From: Lichenibacterium minor
GTDB lineage: Bacteria > Pseudomonadota > Alphaproteobacteria > Rhizobiales > Beijerinckiaceae
NCBI RefSeq assembly: GCF_004137685.1
Contig: NZ_QYBB01000007.1
Location: 1-64,000, forward strand
DNA length: 64,000 bases
Reading direction: 5' to 3'
In this document: in pieces, positions 8,115-17,778 of the stretch
Position numbering within the stretch: the stretch's first letter is position 1
Layout of the letters: the number at the start of each line of letters is the position of its first letter
Position numbers and translations under genes: made by a program
Notes under the pieces: generated by a model
The model's input: only the letters and a program-made list of their open reading frames with translations
Told to the model about the DNA's origin: nothing
Databases searched by the model: none

Positions 8115-8456
8115 ACTATAGTCCCCTATCAGTATGGGCCAGTCAGCCAAACCAGCAAGGACGATCATCCGAGCCGGTTCTTTTCACGGCACAACGATGA
8201 TGCACCGTGGGGCCGACCCGATGGCGCAAGTTCCCCATGCCACTCGATGTTCCCTGCTGAGGGAGGGTTGTCCAGAGATCGCTCCCACTGCCGATAATGG
8301 CCATTCTCGGTCGCCGTCGAGTTCGGAAACGATCATGGTGCCGAGGCCCTTTAGCGTTTCTGCGAGGCACCGGGAAGGGCAATCATCGGCAGATACTACG
8401 GCGCAACTACAATTCCTATGAAGATTTACGACGGTGTTCGCTAGAGTTGTTGCCGT
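8115..8456. other. Gene-free stretch between copD and a broken IS630 transposase
   Basis: Short frames on both strands lack recognisable features. No clear terminator follows copD. Part of this stretch may be the outer end of the IS630 element, but I could not find a matching terminal repeat. Confidence 0.4.
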
Positions 8457-9334
8457 TCAAGCTGGTTCTTCTGCGTCATAGCCAACCGTGGCGAGGTCGT
8501 TGCGGCACTCGTCGGGTTTGAAACAAATGAAGGCTTCGCGGATCGCCGCCCGAAGGTCCGGCACGGTGCGGGCCGCCGCGGTGCGCAGCAGGGCTTCGAG
8601 CTTGGCGAAGGCGTTCTCGACGGGATCGAAGTCGGGACTGCAGGCCGGAAGGTAGCGCAGCTGCGCTCCTGCCGCCTCGATCGCCTGGCGGACGCCGGCC
8701 ACCTTGTGGGCGGCGCGGTCGCCCATCACCACCGTGTCGCCCCGTTCGTGGCACCGTCCATGAGATCGATCGCGAGGGGGCCGCTCGCCCGCAGCGCGGC
8801 CGTGACGGTGGTGGCCTTGTCGTGGCCGTGCGGCTACGCCCGGCCATAGCGCCGCTCCATGTTGGTGGCGGTCGCGGTCTCGTCGAGGAAGACGACGCGC
8901 TCGGGGGCGAGGTCGACTGGCCCCTCGAACCAAGCCTGGCGCGCCTCCATCACGTCCGGACGGTTCTGCTCGGCGGCGTGCAGATCCCTTTTACGGGTGA
9001 TGCCGTGGCGCCGGAAGAAGCGCGGCAGCCCGCTCAGGCTCGCCGTGGCCCCGCTTTCACCCGACACGTCCCGCACCTCGCGCAGAAAGATCTGCGGCCG
9101 CGCCGCTTAGGCCTGCAGGATCGTGGCCACATGGGCCTCGGTCCGGTGCGAGAGCCGGTCGCCGCCCATCGGTTCGGCGGCGATCCCGCCCTCGGCCCGG
9201 AACCCCGCGTGCCAGCGGATCGCGCTCGCCTTGGCGATCCCGAACCGCTCCGCAGCCTGCCCGCACGAGGCACCCGCCGCCATGGCGGCGATCACCCGCT
9301 CGCGCAGGTCAAGCGACAAGGCTCGTGCCATCAT
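8457..9334 (-). pseudogene. Degenerate IS630-family transposase
   Basis: Translating leftwards from 9334 gives MMARALSLDLRERVIAAM and a helix-turn-helix segment typical of IS630 transposases. The frame is broken by a TAA near 9107-9109, continues in the same phase (SGLPRFFRRHGITRKR, then VFLDETATATNMERRYGRA), and stops again near 8834. The conserved C-terminus (GDTVVMGDRAAHK, LPACSPDFDPVENAFAKLE) lies in another phase, and about 45 bases normally found between these blocks look deleted. The first catalytic aspartate (FLDET) and the C-terminal DFDPVENAF block survive. With two stops, a frameshift and a deletion, it cannot make an active enzyme. Confidence 0.88.
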
Positions 9335-9717
9335 GCCCTCCGTGGTCACGACACCATGGAACCCCACCGGCAGTTCGCCCGCGACTTCGGTCGACTCAGA
9401 TCGAAAGGCAGTTGTTCTAAGTCTGGTTCGATATGCCTGTACCCAAAACAAACCGGCTGGAGCCGCCATCGTGCCGCGCCAAAGTCCGTCCGTCCCGGAA
9501 GCTCAACGATACCGCAGTGAGACGCCGTACCCCGTTGAGGTATACCCCCGTGAGGCTGCACCGGATGCGGGACTCGATGTCCTCCGCTCCTTGACGCCCC
9601 CGGTTGTTGGCGCCTTGAAAGCATTTCTCTGGACCGGTCGACCCGTCGTTCTCCGGCGAGTCAGGGCGGCGACGTGTCTTCTCGACGCGGATAGCTGTCC
9701 TCCGTACTCCCCCCCCC
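9335..9717. other. Gene-free stretch at the right edge of the accessory region
   Basis: No coding frame with recognisable content is present. This stretch should contain the upstream end of the degenerate IS630 element. To its right the sequence returns to the strongly GC-rich pattern of core genes. Confidence 0.4.
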
Positions 9718-10926
9718 TCACCGCGCCAGCGCCCGCACCAGCGCCGCCGTCGGGTTGCCGTCCGGCACCAGGCCGACGCGCTTCTGCGCGTCCCGGATGG
9801 CGTCGCGCAGCATCAGGCTGATGCGCCCCGTGCGGTCGTCCACCGGCAGGCCCAGCGCGGCCATGCGGGCCTGGAGCGCGATGCGGTCGTCGCGGCCGAT
9901 CGGCGCCGCGGTGGGCCAGGCGGCCGAAACCGCGGGGCCGCCATCCATCCGATCGGCCAGGGTACCGACGGCCAGCACGTAGCTGTCCGACGAATTGTAG
10001 GTCTTGATGACGGAGAAGTTCGTCGTCACCAGGAAGGCGGGGCCCGGCGCGCCCGCGGGGAAATACAGGATGCCCGTGCCGTCCTCCGGCAGGACGCCGC
10101 CGTCGACGCGCGCGACGCCCCGCGCCGCCCAGGCGGGGAAGGGGGCGCGGGCGGCCGCGCCGATGTCGAAGCCGGGCGGCAGCCGCACCTCGAAGCCCCA
10201 GGGCAGGCCTGGCGTCCATCCCTGCTCGTGGAGGAAATCGGCGATGGAGGCGAGGGCGTCCGGCGGGTCGCCCCAGATGTCGCGGCGGCCGTCGCCGCGC
10301 CAGTCGACCGCATATTTGAGGAAGCTCGACGGCATGAACTGCGGCTGCCCCATGGCGCCCGCCCAGGAGCCGCGGAGCGCGTCGCGCGGGGCTTCGCCGC
10401 GCTGCAGGATGTCGAGCGCCGCCAACAGTTCGTCGCGGTACAGGTCCGGCCGGAAGCCCATGGCGCCCAGCGTCGCCATGGAGCGGACCACGTCCTTGGA
10501 CCCCGGCGCCGCGCCGTAGTTCGTTTCCAAGCCCCAGATCGCCACCAGCACCGCGCCCGGCACGCCGAAGCGCCGCTCGATGGCGGCGAGGTCGTCGTGC
10601 CACCGGGACAGCAGGCTCGCGCCCTCCGCGACGCGAACCGCCGTCACGGCGGCGGCGAGATAGGCACCGGTCGGCTTGTTGAGCTCGGCCTGCCGCCGCG
10701 TCAGCGCCGCCACGGCGGGGTCGGGCGTCACGCCAGCGAAGGCCGCGTCGAAGGTGGCGGGGGATATGCCGCGCGCGTCCGCGGCCGGCTTCAGCGTCGC
10801 CACGAAGGCGGCGAGCGCCGCCGGGGAGGGCGGCTGCGGGGCCGGTTCGGCGGCGGAAGCGGATGCGGCCGCCAGGATCGCCATCGCGGTGCCGGAAGCC
10901 AAACCGCGCCAGTCTCGAATGCCCAC
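9718..10926 (-). CDS. Lytic murein transglycosylase, MltB-like (SLT_2) with peptidoglycan-binding domain
   Basis: The 402-residue protein cleaves the glycosidic bonds of peptidoglycan with formation of 1,6-anhydromuramic acid. The SLT_2 domain spans about residues 35-330: the catalytic glutamate is in VAIWGLETNYGA, and the fold is marked by GSWAGAMGQPQFMPSSFLKYAVD and VTTNFSVIKTYNSSDSYVLAVG. A C-terminal PG_binding_1-like domain follows (about 340-395, IALQARMAALGLPVDDRTG). The GTG at 10926 was chosen because it gives a complete signal peptide (IRDWRGLASGTAMAILAAASASAAEP). The ATG at 10884 would start inside that hydrophobic stretch. Confidence 0.88.
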   Translation of the reverse strand: MGIRDWRGLASGTAMAILAAASASAAEPAPQPPSPAALAAFVATLKPAADARGISPATFDAAFAGVTPDPAVAALTRRQAELNKPTGAYLAAAVTAVRVAEGASLLSRWHDDLAAIERRFGVPGAVLVAIWGLETNYGAAPGSKDVVRSMATLGAMGFRPDLYRDELLAALDILQRGEAPRDALRGSWAGAMGQPQFMPSSFLKYAVDWRGDGRRDIWGDPPDALASIADFLHEQGWTPGLPWGFEVRLPPGFDIGAAARAPFPAWAARGVARVDGGVLPEDGTGILYFPAGAPGPAFLVTTNFSVIKTYNSSDSYVLAVGTLADRMDGGPAVSAAWPTAAPIGRDDRIALQARMAALGLPVDDRTGRISLMLRDAIRDAQKRVGLVPDGNPTAALVRALAR

Positions 10927-11167
10927 GATCCCGCCCCGCCCGCCGCCGCGTTCCCGGCACGATAGCGCGTTCCGCGCGGCCGGGCACCCGTCGCACGCCG
11001 CTCCTGGCCCACCCGGCGCCTCGCGGAACACGACGGACTGGCCTCCGGAGCCTGCTCCCCGATAAGGTGTCGGCGCCGGAGGCCCACCGAAGCGTCGTGG
11101 CCTGCTCGTCGGACCCCTCCCGGCGAGAGCGGGAACGACGGTCGCCACCGTGCCGAGGACCAGGATC

Positions 11168-11626
11168 GTGAGTGTTGCGATGCCGCGATCGCCCGGTCCC
11201 GCGAAGCCCGGCTTTCCCCGCAGGGGAGGGGACGAGCCGTGGCTGTCGCCCGATGCCGCGGCGGTGCCGCTTTCGGACGTGGAGCACGTCCGCGCCATCC
11301 TCGTCGCGTCCGCGGGTCTGCGCCGGACGATGAGCTATTCGGAGCTGCTCGAAGCGCTGGGCCACCGGTTCAGCCGCCCCAGGATGCGGGCGGTCTGCGG
11401 GACGCTCGACGCCATCGACGAGGCCGCCCGCGCCGCCGGCGAGCCCGAACTGGCCGTGCTGGTGGTCAGGAAAGCCGACGCCCTGCCGGGGCAGGGCTGG
11501 TGGGTCGGAGGCCGGCCGCGGAGGGCCGGATACGAGGGGCCCTGGTCGGGCCCCGATGCGGTCGCCTTCGTGGCGAGGCTCCAGGCCGTCGCCTTCGACC
11601 GCTGGGGCGGCCGCGCGGATCCCTGA
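11168..11626 (+). CDS. Hypothetical protein with a possible winged-helix fold
   Basis: No family is assigned. The protein has about 152 residues with a charged N-terminus and a helical middle (YSELLEALGHRFSRPRMRAVCGTL), then ELAVLVVRKADALPGQGWWVG. Segments of the type short helix pair followed by LVVR.ADGLPG.GW occur as small DNA-associated or nuclease-linked winged-helix modules, but that likeness is loose. GTG at 11168 has AGGA eight bases upstream. GTG at 11150 and ATG at 11180 are alternatives. It is divergent from the transglycosylase gene and convergent with actR. Confidence 0.6.
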   Translation: MSVAMPRSPGPAKPGFPRRGGDEPWLSPDAAAVPLSDVEHVRAILVASAGLRRTMSYSELLEALGHRFSRPRMRAVCGTLDAIDEAARAAGEPELAVLVVRKADALPGQGWWVGGRPRRAGYEGPWSGPDAVAFVARLQAVAFDRWGGRADP

Positions 11627-11650
11627 CGGGGAACCCGCGCGGCGCTTCGC

Positions 11651-12226
11651 TCAGCGCGGGGCGCGCTTGGCCAGGATGCGCTGCAGCGTGCGGCGGTGCA
11701 TGTTGAGGCGGCGGGCCGTTTCGGACACGTTGCGGCCGCACAGCTCGTAGATGCGCTGGATGTGCTCCCAGCGCACCCGGTCGGCCGACATCGGGTTCTC
11801 CGGCACCTCGGCCTTGTCGTGGCGCAGCGCCATCAGGGCGCCGTAGATCTCGTCCGCATCCGCCGGCTTGGCGAGGTAGTCGAAGGCGCCGAGCTTCACG
11901 GCCGTCACGGCCGTGACGATGTTGCCGTAGCCGGTGAGGATGATGGCGCGGGCGTCGGGCCGCTTGCTCTTCAGCTCGGAGATGACGTCGAGGCCGTTGC
12001 CGTCGGCGAGCCGCATGTCGATCACCGCATAGGCGGGCGGGCTCTTCTCGATGGCGCTGAGGCCTTCGGCGACCGATTCCGCCGCTTCCACCTGGAAGCC
12101 GCGGCTCGCCATGGCGCGGGTGAGGCGGGTCAGGAAGGGCTTGTCGTCGTCGACGATGAGGAGCGAGCCGTCGCCGTGGAGGACCTGGGGGGCGCCGGCG
12201 TCGGCGGGGGTGGGCTGCAGGCTCAT
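11651..12226 (-). CDS. actR: Redox response regulator ActR/RegA
   Basis: The 191-residue protein is a global redox regulator of the RegA/ActR/PrrA family. The receiver domain (about residues 20-135) contains the acidic pair LLIVDDDKPF, the phospho-acceptor aspartate in YAVIDMRLADGNG and the lysine in DYLAKPADADE. The C-terminal Fis-type helix-turn-helix (GRNVSETARRLNMHRRTLQRILAKR) is almost invariant in this family. Its sensor gene lies immediately upstream on the same strand, 138 bp away. In relatives it controls genes for respiration, carbon and nitrogen fixation and acid tolerance. Confidence 0.95.
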   Translation of the reverse strand: MSLQPTPADAGAPQVLHGDGSLLIVDDDKPFLTRLTRAMASRGFQVEAAESVAEGLSAIEKSPPAYAVIDMRLADGNGLDVISELKSKRPDARAIILTGYGNIVTAVTAVKLGAFDYLAKPADADEIYGALMALRHDKAEVPENPMSADRVRWEHIQRIYELCGRNVSETARRLNMHRRTLQRILAKRAPR

Positions 12227-12364
12227 GCTCTTGGATCCCGTGCTGATGAGGCCGCGGGCAGGAGGACGGGGGGCGCCCCGTCCCCGGGGGACAGGTGAGC
12301 CGCTCGCCTCGGGCGGGCCGTGCTGTCGGCGTTGGACGCCGCTCCACCCTAGATGGGGCCCGCG

Positions 12365-13750
12365 TCAGAACAAACCAGGGGCACGGGGCTCCTTCGGCCG
12401 CTTCGACGGGGTGGACCTCGGCCGCGCCGCGCCGCGTTCGAAGGCGTCGCGCGGCCAGGTCACGGACACGACGGCGCCGGTCTGGGGCGCCGACGCGTTG
12501 GACGTCCGGACGACGGCCCCGGAGCGCTCCAGCAACGTCTTGGCGATGAACAGGCCGAGGCCGAGGCCGGAGTTGGTTTCCGACTTCGCCCGGCCGCCGG
12601 CGCGGCGCGTGGTGACGTAGGGCTCGCCCAGCCGCGACAGGATCTCGGCGGCGAAGCCCGGCCCGTCGTCGCGCACCGTCACGCTGACGATGTCGGGCGT
12701 CCAATGGGCGTCGATCTGCACCCCGTGGCGGGCGAAGTCGACCGCGTTCTCGACGAGGTTGCCGAGGCCGTACAGGATCGCCGGGTTGCGGGCGCAGACC
12801 GGTTCCTCGTCGAAGCCGATGGGCGTCACAGTCACGGCCACGTCGAAGTTGCGCTGCGGCCCCGCCACGTCCTCGACGAGGTGGCTCAGCGTCATCTCCT
12901 CGAGCGGCCCGGCGTCTTCCGTCCCGAGCGAGGTCAGCTTGCCCAGGATGGCGCGGCAGCGCTGCGCTTCCTGGTCGAGCAGGCGGATGTCGTCGGCGAT
13001 CTGCGCCACGTCGATCATGGCGCCGGCCTTGGCCACCAGCCCCAGCATCTCGCGCACCACCAGCGTGATGGTGGCGAGCGGGGTGCCGAGTTCGTGGGCG
13101 GCGGCGGCGGCGAGCCCGTCGAGCTGCGTCAGGTGCTGCTCGCGGGCGAGCACGAGCTCGGTGGCCGCCAGCGCGTCGGAAAGCTGGCGGGCTTCCTCGG
13201 CGACGCGGGACGCGTAGACGCCGATGAAGCCCACCCCCAGCACCACCGCGCACCAGATCCCGGCGGAGAACAGGAAGGGCAGGCGGATCTCCTCGCCCGG
13301 ATGCCAGGGCAGCGGCTCGTGCCAGCGCACCAGCACGGTCGCCGCCACCACGGCGAGCCCGCCGAGCAGCAGCGTGCGGGGCGGCGGCAGCGACGCCGCC
13401 GAGATCATCACCGGCGCCAGGAACAGCATCGAGAAGGGGTTCTGGAGGCCCCCCGTCAGGTACAGCAGCGCGGACAGCTGCAGGAGGTCGTAGCCGAGCA
13501 GCGCGGTGGCGGTGTGGTCGTTCAAGCGGTGCGTGACGGGGTAATGGAAGCGGAGCCAGGCGTTGCAGATCACCGACAGGCCGATCACGGCGAGGCAGGC
13601 CGCCAGCGGCAACGGGAAGCCCAGCACGAGCTGGGTGAACAGCACCGCGCTGGCCTGGCCCGTCAGCGCGAGCCAGCGCAGGCGGGACAGCGTGTCGACG
13701 CGCAGGCGTCGCGCCGGCCGTCCGAGGTCGATGTCGATCATGTTGGGCAT
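12365..13750 (-). CDS. actS: Redox sensor histidine kinase ActS/RegB
   Basis: The 461-residue protein has six membrane helices in its first 200 residues, then a HisKA dimerisation region and an HATPase_c domain. Two family hallmarks are present: the quinone-binding motif GGLQNPF in the membrane part, and the H-box AAAAHELGTPLATI. A cysteine in AQRCRAIL sits where RegB proteins carry their redox-active cysteine. The ATP-binding part shows NLVENAVDFA, VRDDGPGF and GLGLGLFIAKTLLE. The ATG at 13750 (MPNMIDIDLGRPARR) was chosen over longer frames because family members begin close to it. It phosphorylates ActR encoded just downstream. Confidence 0.94.
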   Translation of the reverse strand: MPNMIDIDLGRPARRLRVDTLSRLRWLALTGQASAVLFTQLVLGFPLPLAACLAVIGLSVICNAWLRFHYPVTHRLNDHTATALLGYDLLQLSALLYLTGGLQNPFSMLFLAPVMISAASLPPPRTLLLGGLAVVAATVLVRWHEPLPWHPGEEIRLPFLFSAGIWCAVVLGVGFIGVYASRVAEEARQLSDALAATELVLAREQHLTQLDGLAAAAAHELGTPLATITLVVREMLGLVAKAGAMIDVAQIADDIRLLDQEAQRCRAILGKLTSLGTEDAGPLEEMTLSHLVEDVAGPQRNFDVAVTVTPIGFDEEPVCARNPAILYGLGNLVENAVDFARHGVQIDAHWTPDIVSVTVRDDGPGFAAEILSRLGEPYVTTRRAGGRAKSETNSGLGLGLFIAKTLLERSGAVVRTSNASAPQTGAVVSVTWPRDAFERGAARPRSTPSKRPKEPRAPGLF

Positions 13751-13887
13751 GGGCCGGGGGGATGTCCTCGCTGGGTCGCGCTCGACGGCGCTTATAGCGG
13801 TCCCGGCGACCGCCGGGGGCGACCGCGCGGTTTTGCCCGTGCGACGGCGGGTTCGTTTCGGCGGCGCGGACCGCTTATACCCTCCGC

Positions 13888-14661
13888 ATGCAGCATCCAC
13901 CGACAGCCGGGGCCGCCATCGCGCTCCGAAGCCTCACCAAGCGCTACGGCGGGCACACGGCCGTCGACGGCCTGACGCTGGAGATCGCGCGCGGGTCCGT
14001 GTGCGGGCTGCTCGGGGGCAACGGCGCCGGCAAGACCACGACGATCGGCATGATCATGGGGCTGATCCTGCCGACGTCGGGCGAAGCGCGCGTGCTCGGC
14101 GCCGACATGGCGACAGACCGCCACCGCGTGCTCGGCCGCATGAACTTCGAAAGCCCCTACGTGGACATGCCGCACCGCCTCACGGTGCGGCAGAACCTCG
14201 ACGTCTTCGCCCGGCTCTACGGGCTGAAGGACCGCCGCGCCCGCGTGGCGGCGCTGGCGGCGCAGCTGTCGCTCGACGCCTTCATGGACCGGCCCGCCGG
14301 CGCCCTGTCGGCCGGGCAGAAGACACGGGTGGCGCTGGCCAAGGCGCTGCTGAACAGCCCCGACGTGCTGCTGCTCGACGAGCCCACCGCGTCGCTCGAC
14401 CCCGACACCGCCGATTGGGTGCGCGGCCTGATCGAGGACGACCGGCGCGCGCGGGGCACCACCATCCTGCTCGCGTCCCACAACATGGCGGAGGTCGAGC
14501 GCCTGTGCGACCGCGTCGTGGTCATGCGGACGGGGCGCATCGTCGCCGACGGGACGGTGGCGTCGCTGAAGGCACGCTTCGGGCGCGACACGCTGGAACA
14601 GGTCTTCCTCGACGTCGCGCGGGGGACGGGAAACGACAGCATGGAGGAAACCGCCGCGTGA
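13888..14661 (+). CDS. ABC-2 type exporter ATP-binding protein
   Basis: The 257-residue ATPase has a Walker A motif (GGNGAGKTTTIGMI), a Q-loop region, the signature LSAGQKTRVALAKAL, Walker B (VLLLDEPTASLD) and the switch histidine in ASHNMAEVERL. It resembles the ATPases of NatA/CcmA-like ABC-2 exporters for drugs, polysaccharides or other unknown substrates. Its stop overlaps the GTG of the permease gene, so the two are translationally coupled and form a complete transporter. It is divergent from actS, with a 137-bp gap. Confidence 0.93.
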   Translation: MQHPPTAGAAIALRSLTKRYGGHTAVDGLTLEIARGSVCGLLGGNGAGKTTTIGMIMGLILPTSGEARVLGADMATDRHRVLGRMNFESPYVDMPHRLTVRQNLDVFARLYGLKDRRARVAALAAQLSLDAFMDRPAGALSAGQKTRVALAKALLNSPDVLLLDEPTASLDPDTADWVRGLIEDDRRARGTTILLASHNMAEVERLCDRVVVMRTGRIVADGTVASLKARFGRDTLEQVFLDVARGTGNDSMEETAA

Positions 14662-15476
14662 CCGCCTTCTCGCCGTCCCGCGTCGCCGCCATGGTGACGC
14701 GCTATTCCTACCTGCTGCGCGGCTCCTGGCCGCGGCTGCTCGACCTCATGTACTGGCCCACCGTCCAGCTCGTCACCTGGGGGTTCATCCAGCGCTTCGT
14801 CGGCCAGGCCGCCGCGGCGGGCGGCTCGGGGGGGCGGCTCGCCGTCGGCGCCGGGACGCTGATCGGCGCCGTGATGCTGTGGGACGTGTTGTTCCGCGGC
14901 CAGCTGGGCTTCACGCTCTCCTTCCTGGAGGAGATGCATTCGCGCAACATCGGCAACCTGTTCATGAGCCCGCTGCGACCGCTGGAGTTCGTGGCCGCCA
15001 TGATGGTGATGAGCCTCGTGCGCCTGGCGCTCGGCGTCGTGCCCGTCACCGGGCTCGCCGTGCTGTTCTTCGGCTTCAACCTGTGGGGGCTCGGGGTCGC
15101 GCTCGGCCTGTTCTTCGCCAACCTCATCCTGACGAGCTGGAGCGTCGGCCTCGTCGTGTCGGGGTTCCTGCTGCGCAACGGGCTCGGCGCCGAGGAGCTG
15201 GCGTGGAGTTTCATGTTCCTGCTGCTGCCGCTCAGCTGCGTGTATTATCCCGTGGCGGTGCTGCCGGGCTGGCTGCAGGCCGTGTCCTGGTGCCTGCCCC
15301 CCACCTACGTCTTCGAGGGGCTGCGGGCCGCCCTGAACGACGGCGTGGTCCGCGCCGACCTGATGGCCGAGGCCTTCGCGATCAACCTCGGCCTCATGGC
15401 GCTCGGCACGCTCGCGTTCCTGTGGTTCGTGCGGCGCTCGCGCGAAGCCGGCACGCTGCTGCAGATGGGCGAGTGA
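14658..15476 (+). CDS. ABC-2 type exporter permease
   Basis: The 272-residue membrane protein begins at the GTG of 14658 inside the ATPase stop codon. It has six predicted helices with the ABC2_membrane arrangement: an amphipathic start (YSYLLRGSWPRLLDLMYWP), WDVLFRGQLGF, a helical hairpin around GFNLWGLGVALGLFFANLI, and the conserved PVAVLPGWLQAVSWCLPPTYVFE that is usual before the last helices. It pairs with the ATPase upstream. The substrate is not predictable from sequence. Confidence 0.9.
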   Translation: MTAFSPSRVAAMVTRYSYLLRGSWPRLLDLMYWPTVQLVTWGFIQRFVGQAAAAGGSGGRLAVGAGTLIGAVMLWDVLFRGQLGFTLSFLEEMHSRNIGNLFMSPLRPLEFVAAMMVMSLVRLALGVVPVTGLAVLFFGFNLWGLGVALGLFFANLILTSWSVGLVVSGFLLRNGLGAEELAWSFMFLLLPLSCVYYPVAVLPGWLQAVSWCLPPTYVFEGLRAALNDGVVRADLMAEAFAINLGLMALGTLAFLWFVRRSREAGTLLQMGE

Positions 15477-15622
15477 CCCCGCATGGCGCCGCGATCGCGC
15501 GCTAATCGTGACACGCCGGATTGTCGGTCCTCCCGGCAGGGGCTATCCTCGGGCCAGCAGGGGCGGCTCCGCGCGCGGATGCCCGGCTCCGGAACTCCAG
15601 CGTCGGGTGTGTCGTGGGTCAG

Positions 15623-16888
<1,266 letters not shown>

Positions 16889-17013
16889 CCCGCGGCGTCG
16901 GGCGCGCCGGTTCCGGGCTGCCGGGGACGGTGCCGGCACCTTCGCCCCGGCGGAACCGCGCCGGCCCCCGCGCTCCCGCTCCGCCCCCACCGCGACCTCG
17001 CCTGGGCATCCCC

Positions 17014-17778
17014 ATGTTCTGGACCCGTCCCGCCGCCGCAAGGGCGCCGGCCCCGCCCGAGCCCAAGACCCTCGACGTGTGCCACGCCGGCGCCGTCCAC
17101 CGCGTCGCCGTGAAGCGCGTCGCGGCGGCGCGGCGCTTCACGCTGCGGGTGCGAGCCGCCGACGGCGCCGCCGTGCTGACCATGCCGCCGCGCGCCTCGC
17201 TGCGGTCGGCCCAGGCCTTCGCGGAGCGCAACGCCGAATGGATCGGCACGCGCCTCGCCGCCCTGCCGGAGCGCATCGCCTTCCGGCCCGGCACCTCGGT
17301 GCCCCTGCGCGGCACCGACCATGTCATCGCGCTCGACCCGACGAGCCTGCGCCGCGTCCAGCCGGGCCTGGGCCCCGACGGCACCCCCGTGCTGCGGGTG
17401 TCGCCCCGCGCGCCCGATCCCGCGGGCGCCGTGCTCCACTTCCTGGCCGCCGAGGCGAGGGCCGACCTCGCCGCCGCGGTGGCCCGCCACGCCGCCGCGG
17501 TGGGCCGGCCCGTGGCCGGCATCACGCTGCGCGACACGCGCTCGCGCTGGGGCTCCTGCTCGTCGCGGGGGGCGCTGAACTTCTCCTGGCGGTTGATCCT
17601 GGCGCCGCCCGTCGTGCTCGACTATCTCGCCGCCCACGAGGTGGCCCACCTCGTCCACATGGACCATTCCGAGGATTTCTGGCGCGTGACGCGCCGCCTC
17701 GCGCCGCGGACCGACGAGGCCGAAGCCTGGCTGAAGCGCCACGGCCCCGGCCTCCACCGCTACGGGCCGGGCCGATGA
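17014..17778 (+). CDS. DUF45 (YgjP/UTP-pyrophosphatase-like) zinc metalloprotease
   Basis: The 254-residue protein belongs to the YgjP-like family (PF01863). The gluzincin motif is HEVAHLVHMDHSEDFW: the HExxH histidines plus the downstream histidine form the zinc site. The family signature DTRSRWGSCSSRGALNFSW and NAEWIGTRL are also clear. Its substrate is unknown. The last four bases overlap the ATG of the acyl-CoA synthetase gene, so the two are co-translated, although no functional link is evident. Confidence 0.9.
   Translation: MFWTRPAAARAPAPPEPKTLDVCHAGAVHRVAVKRVAAARRFTLRVRAADGAAVLTMPPRASLRSAQAFAERNAEWIGTRLAALPERIAFRPGTSVPLRGTDHVIALDPTSLRRVQPGLGPDGTPVLRVSPRAPDPAGAVLHFLAAEARADLAAAVARHAAAVGRPVAGITLRDTRSRWGSCSSRGALNFSWRLILAPPVVLDYLAAHEVAHLVHMDHSEDFWRVTRRLAPRTDEAEAWLKRHGPGLHRYGPGR

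Noticed and set aside
8134..8421. A 95-codon plus-strand frame and a 79-codon minus-strand frame after copD.
   Set aside because: They overlap each other, lack conserved features and lie beside a degenerate IS, so both are likely remnants or chance.
15591..15616. A GGAAC-N17-CGTG sequence upstream of the PHB depolymerase gene as an EcfG promoter.
   Set aside because: The -10 element differs at one position and would lie only about 7 bp before the ATG, leaving no room for transcription start and ribosome binding.
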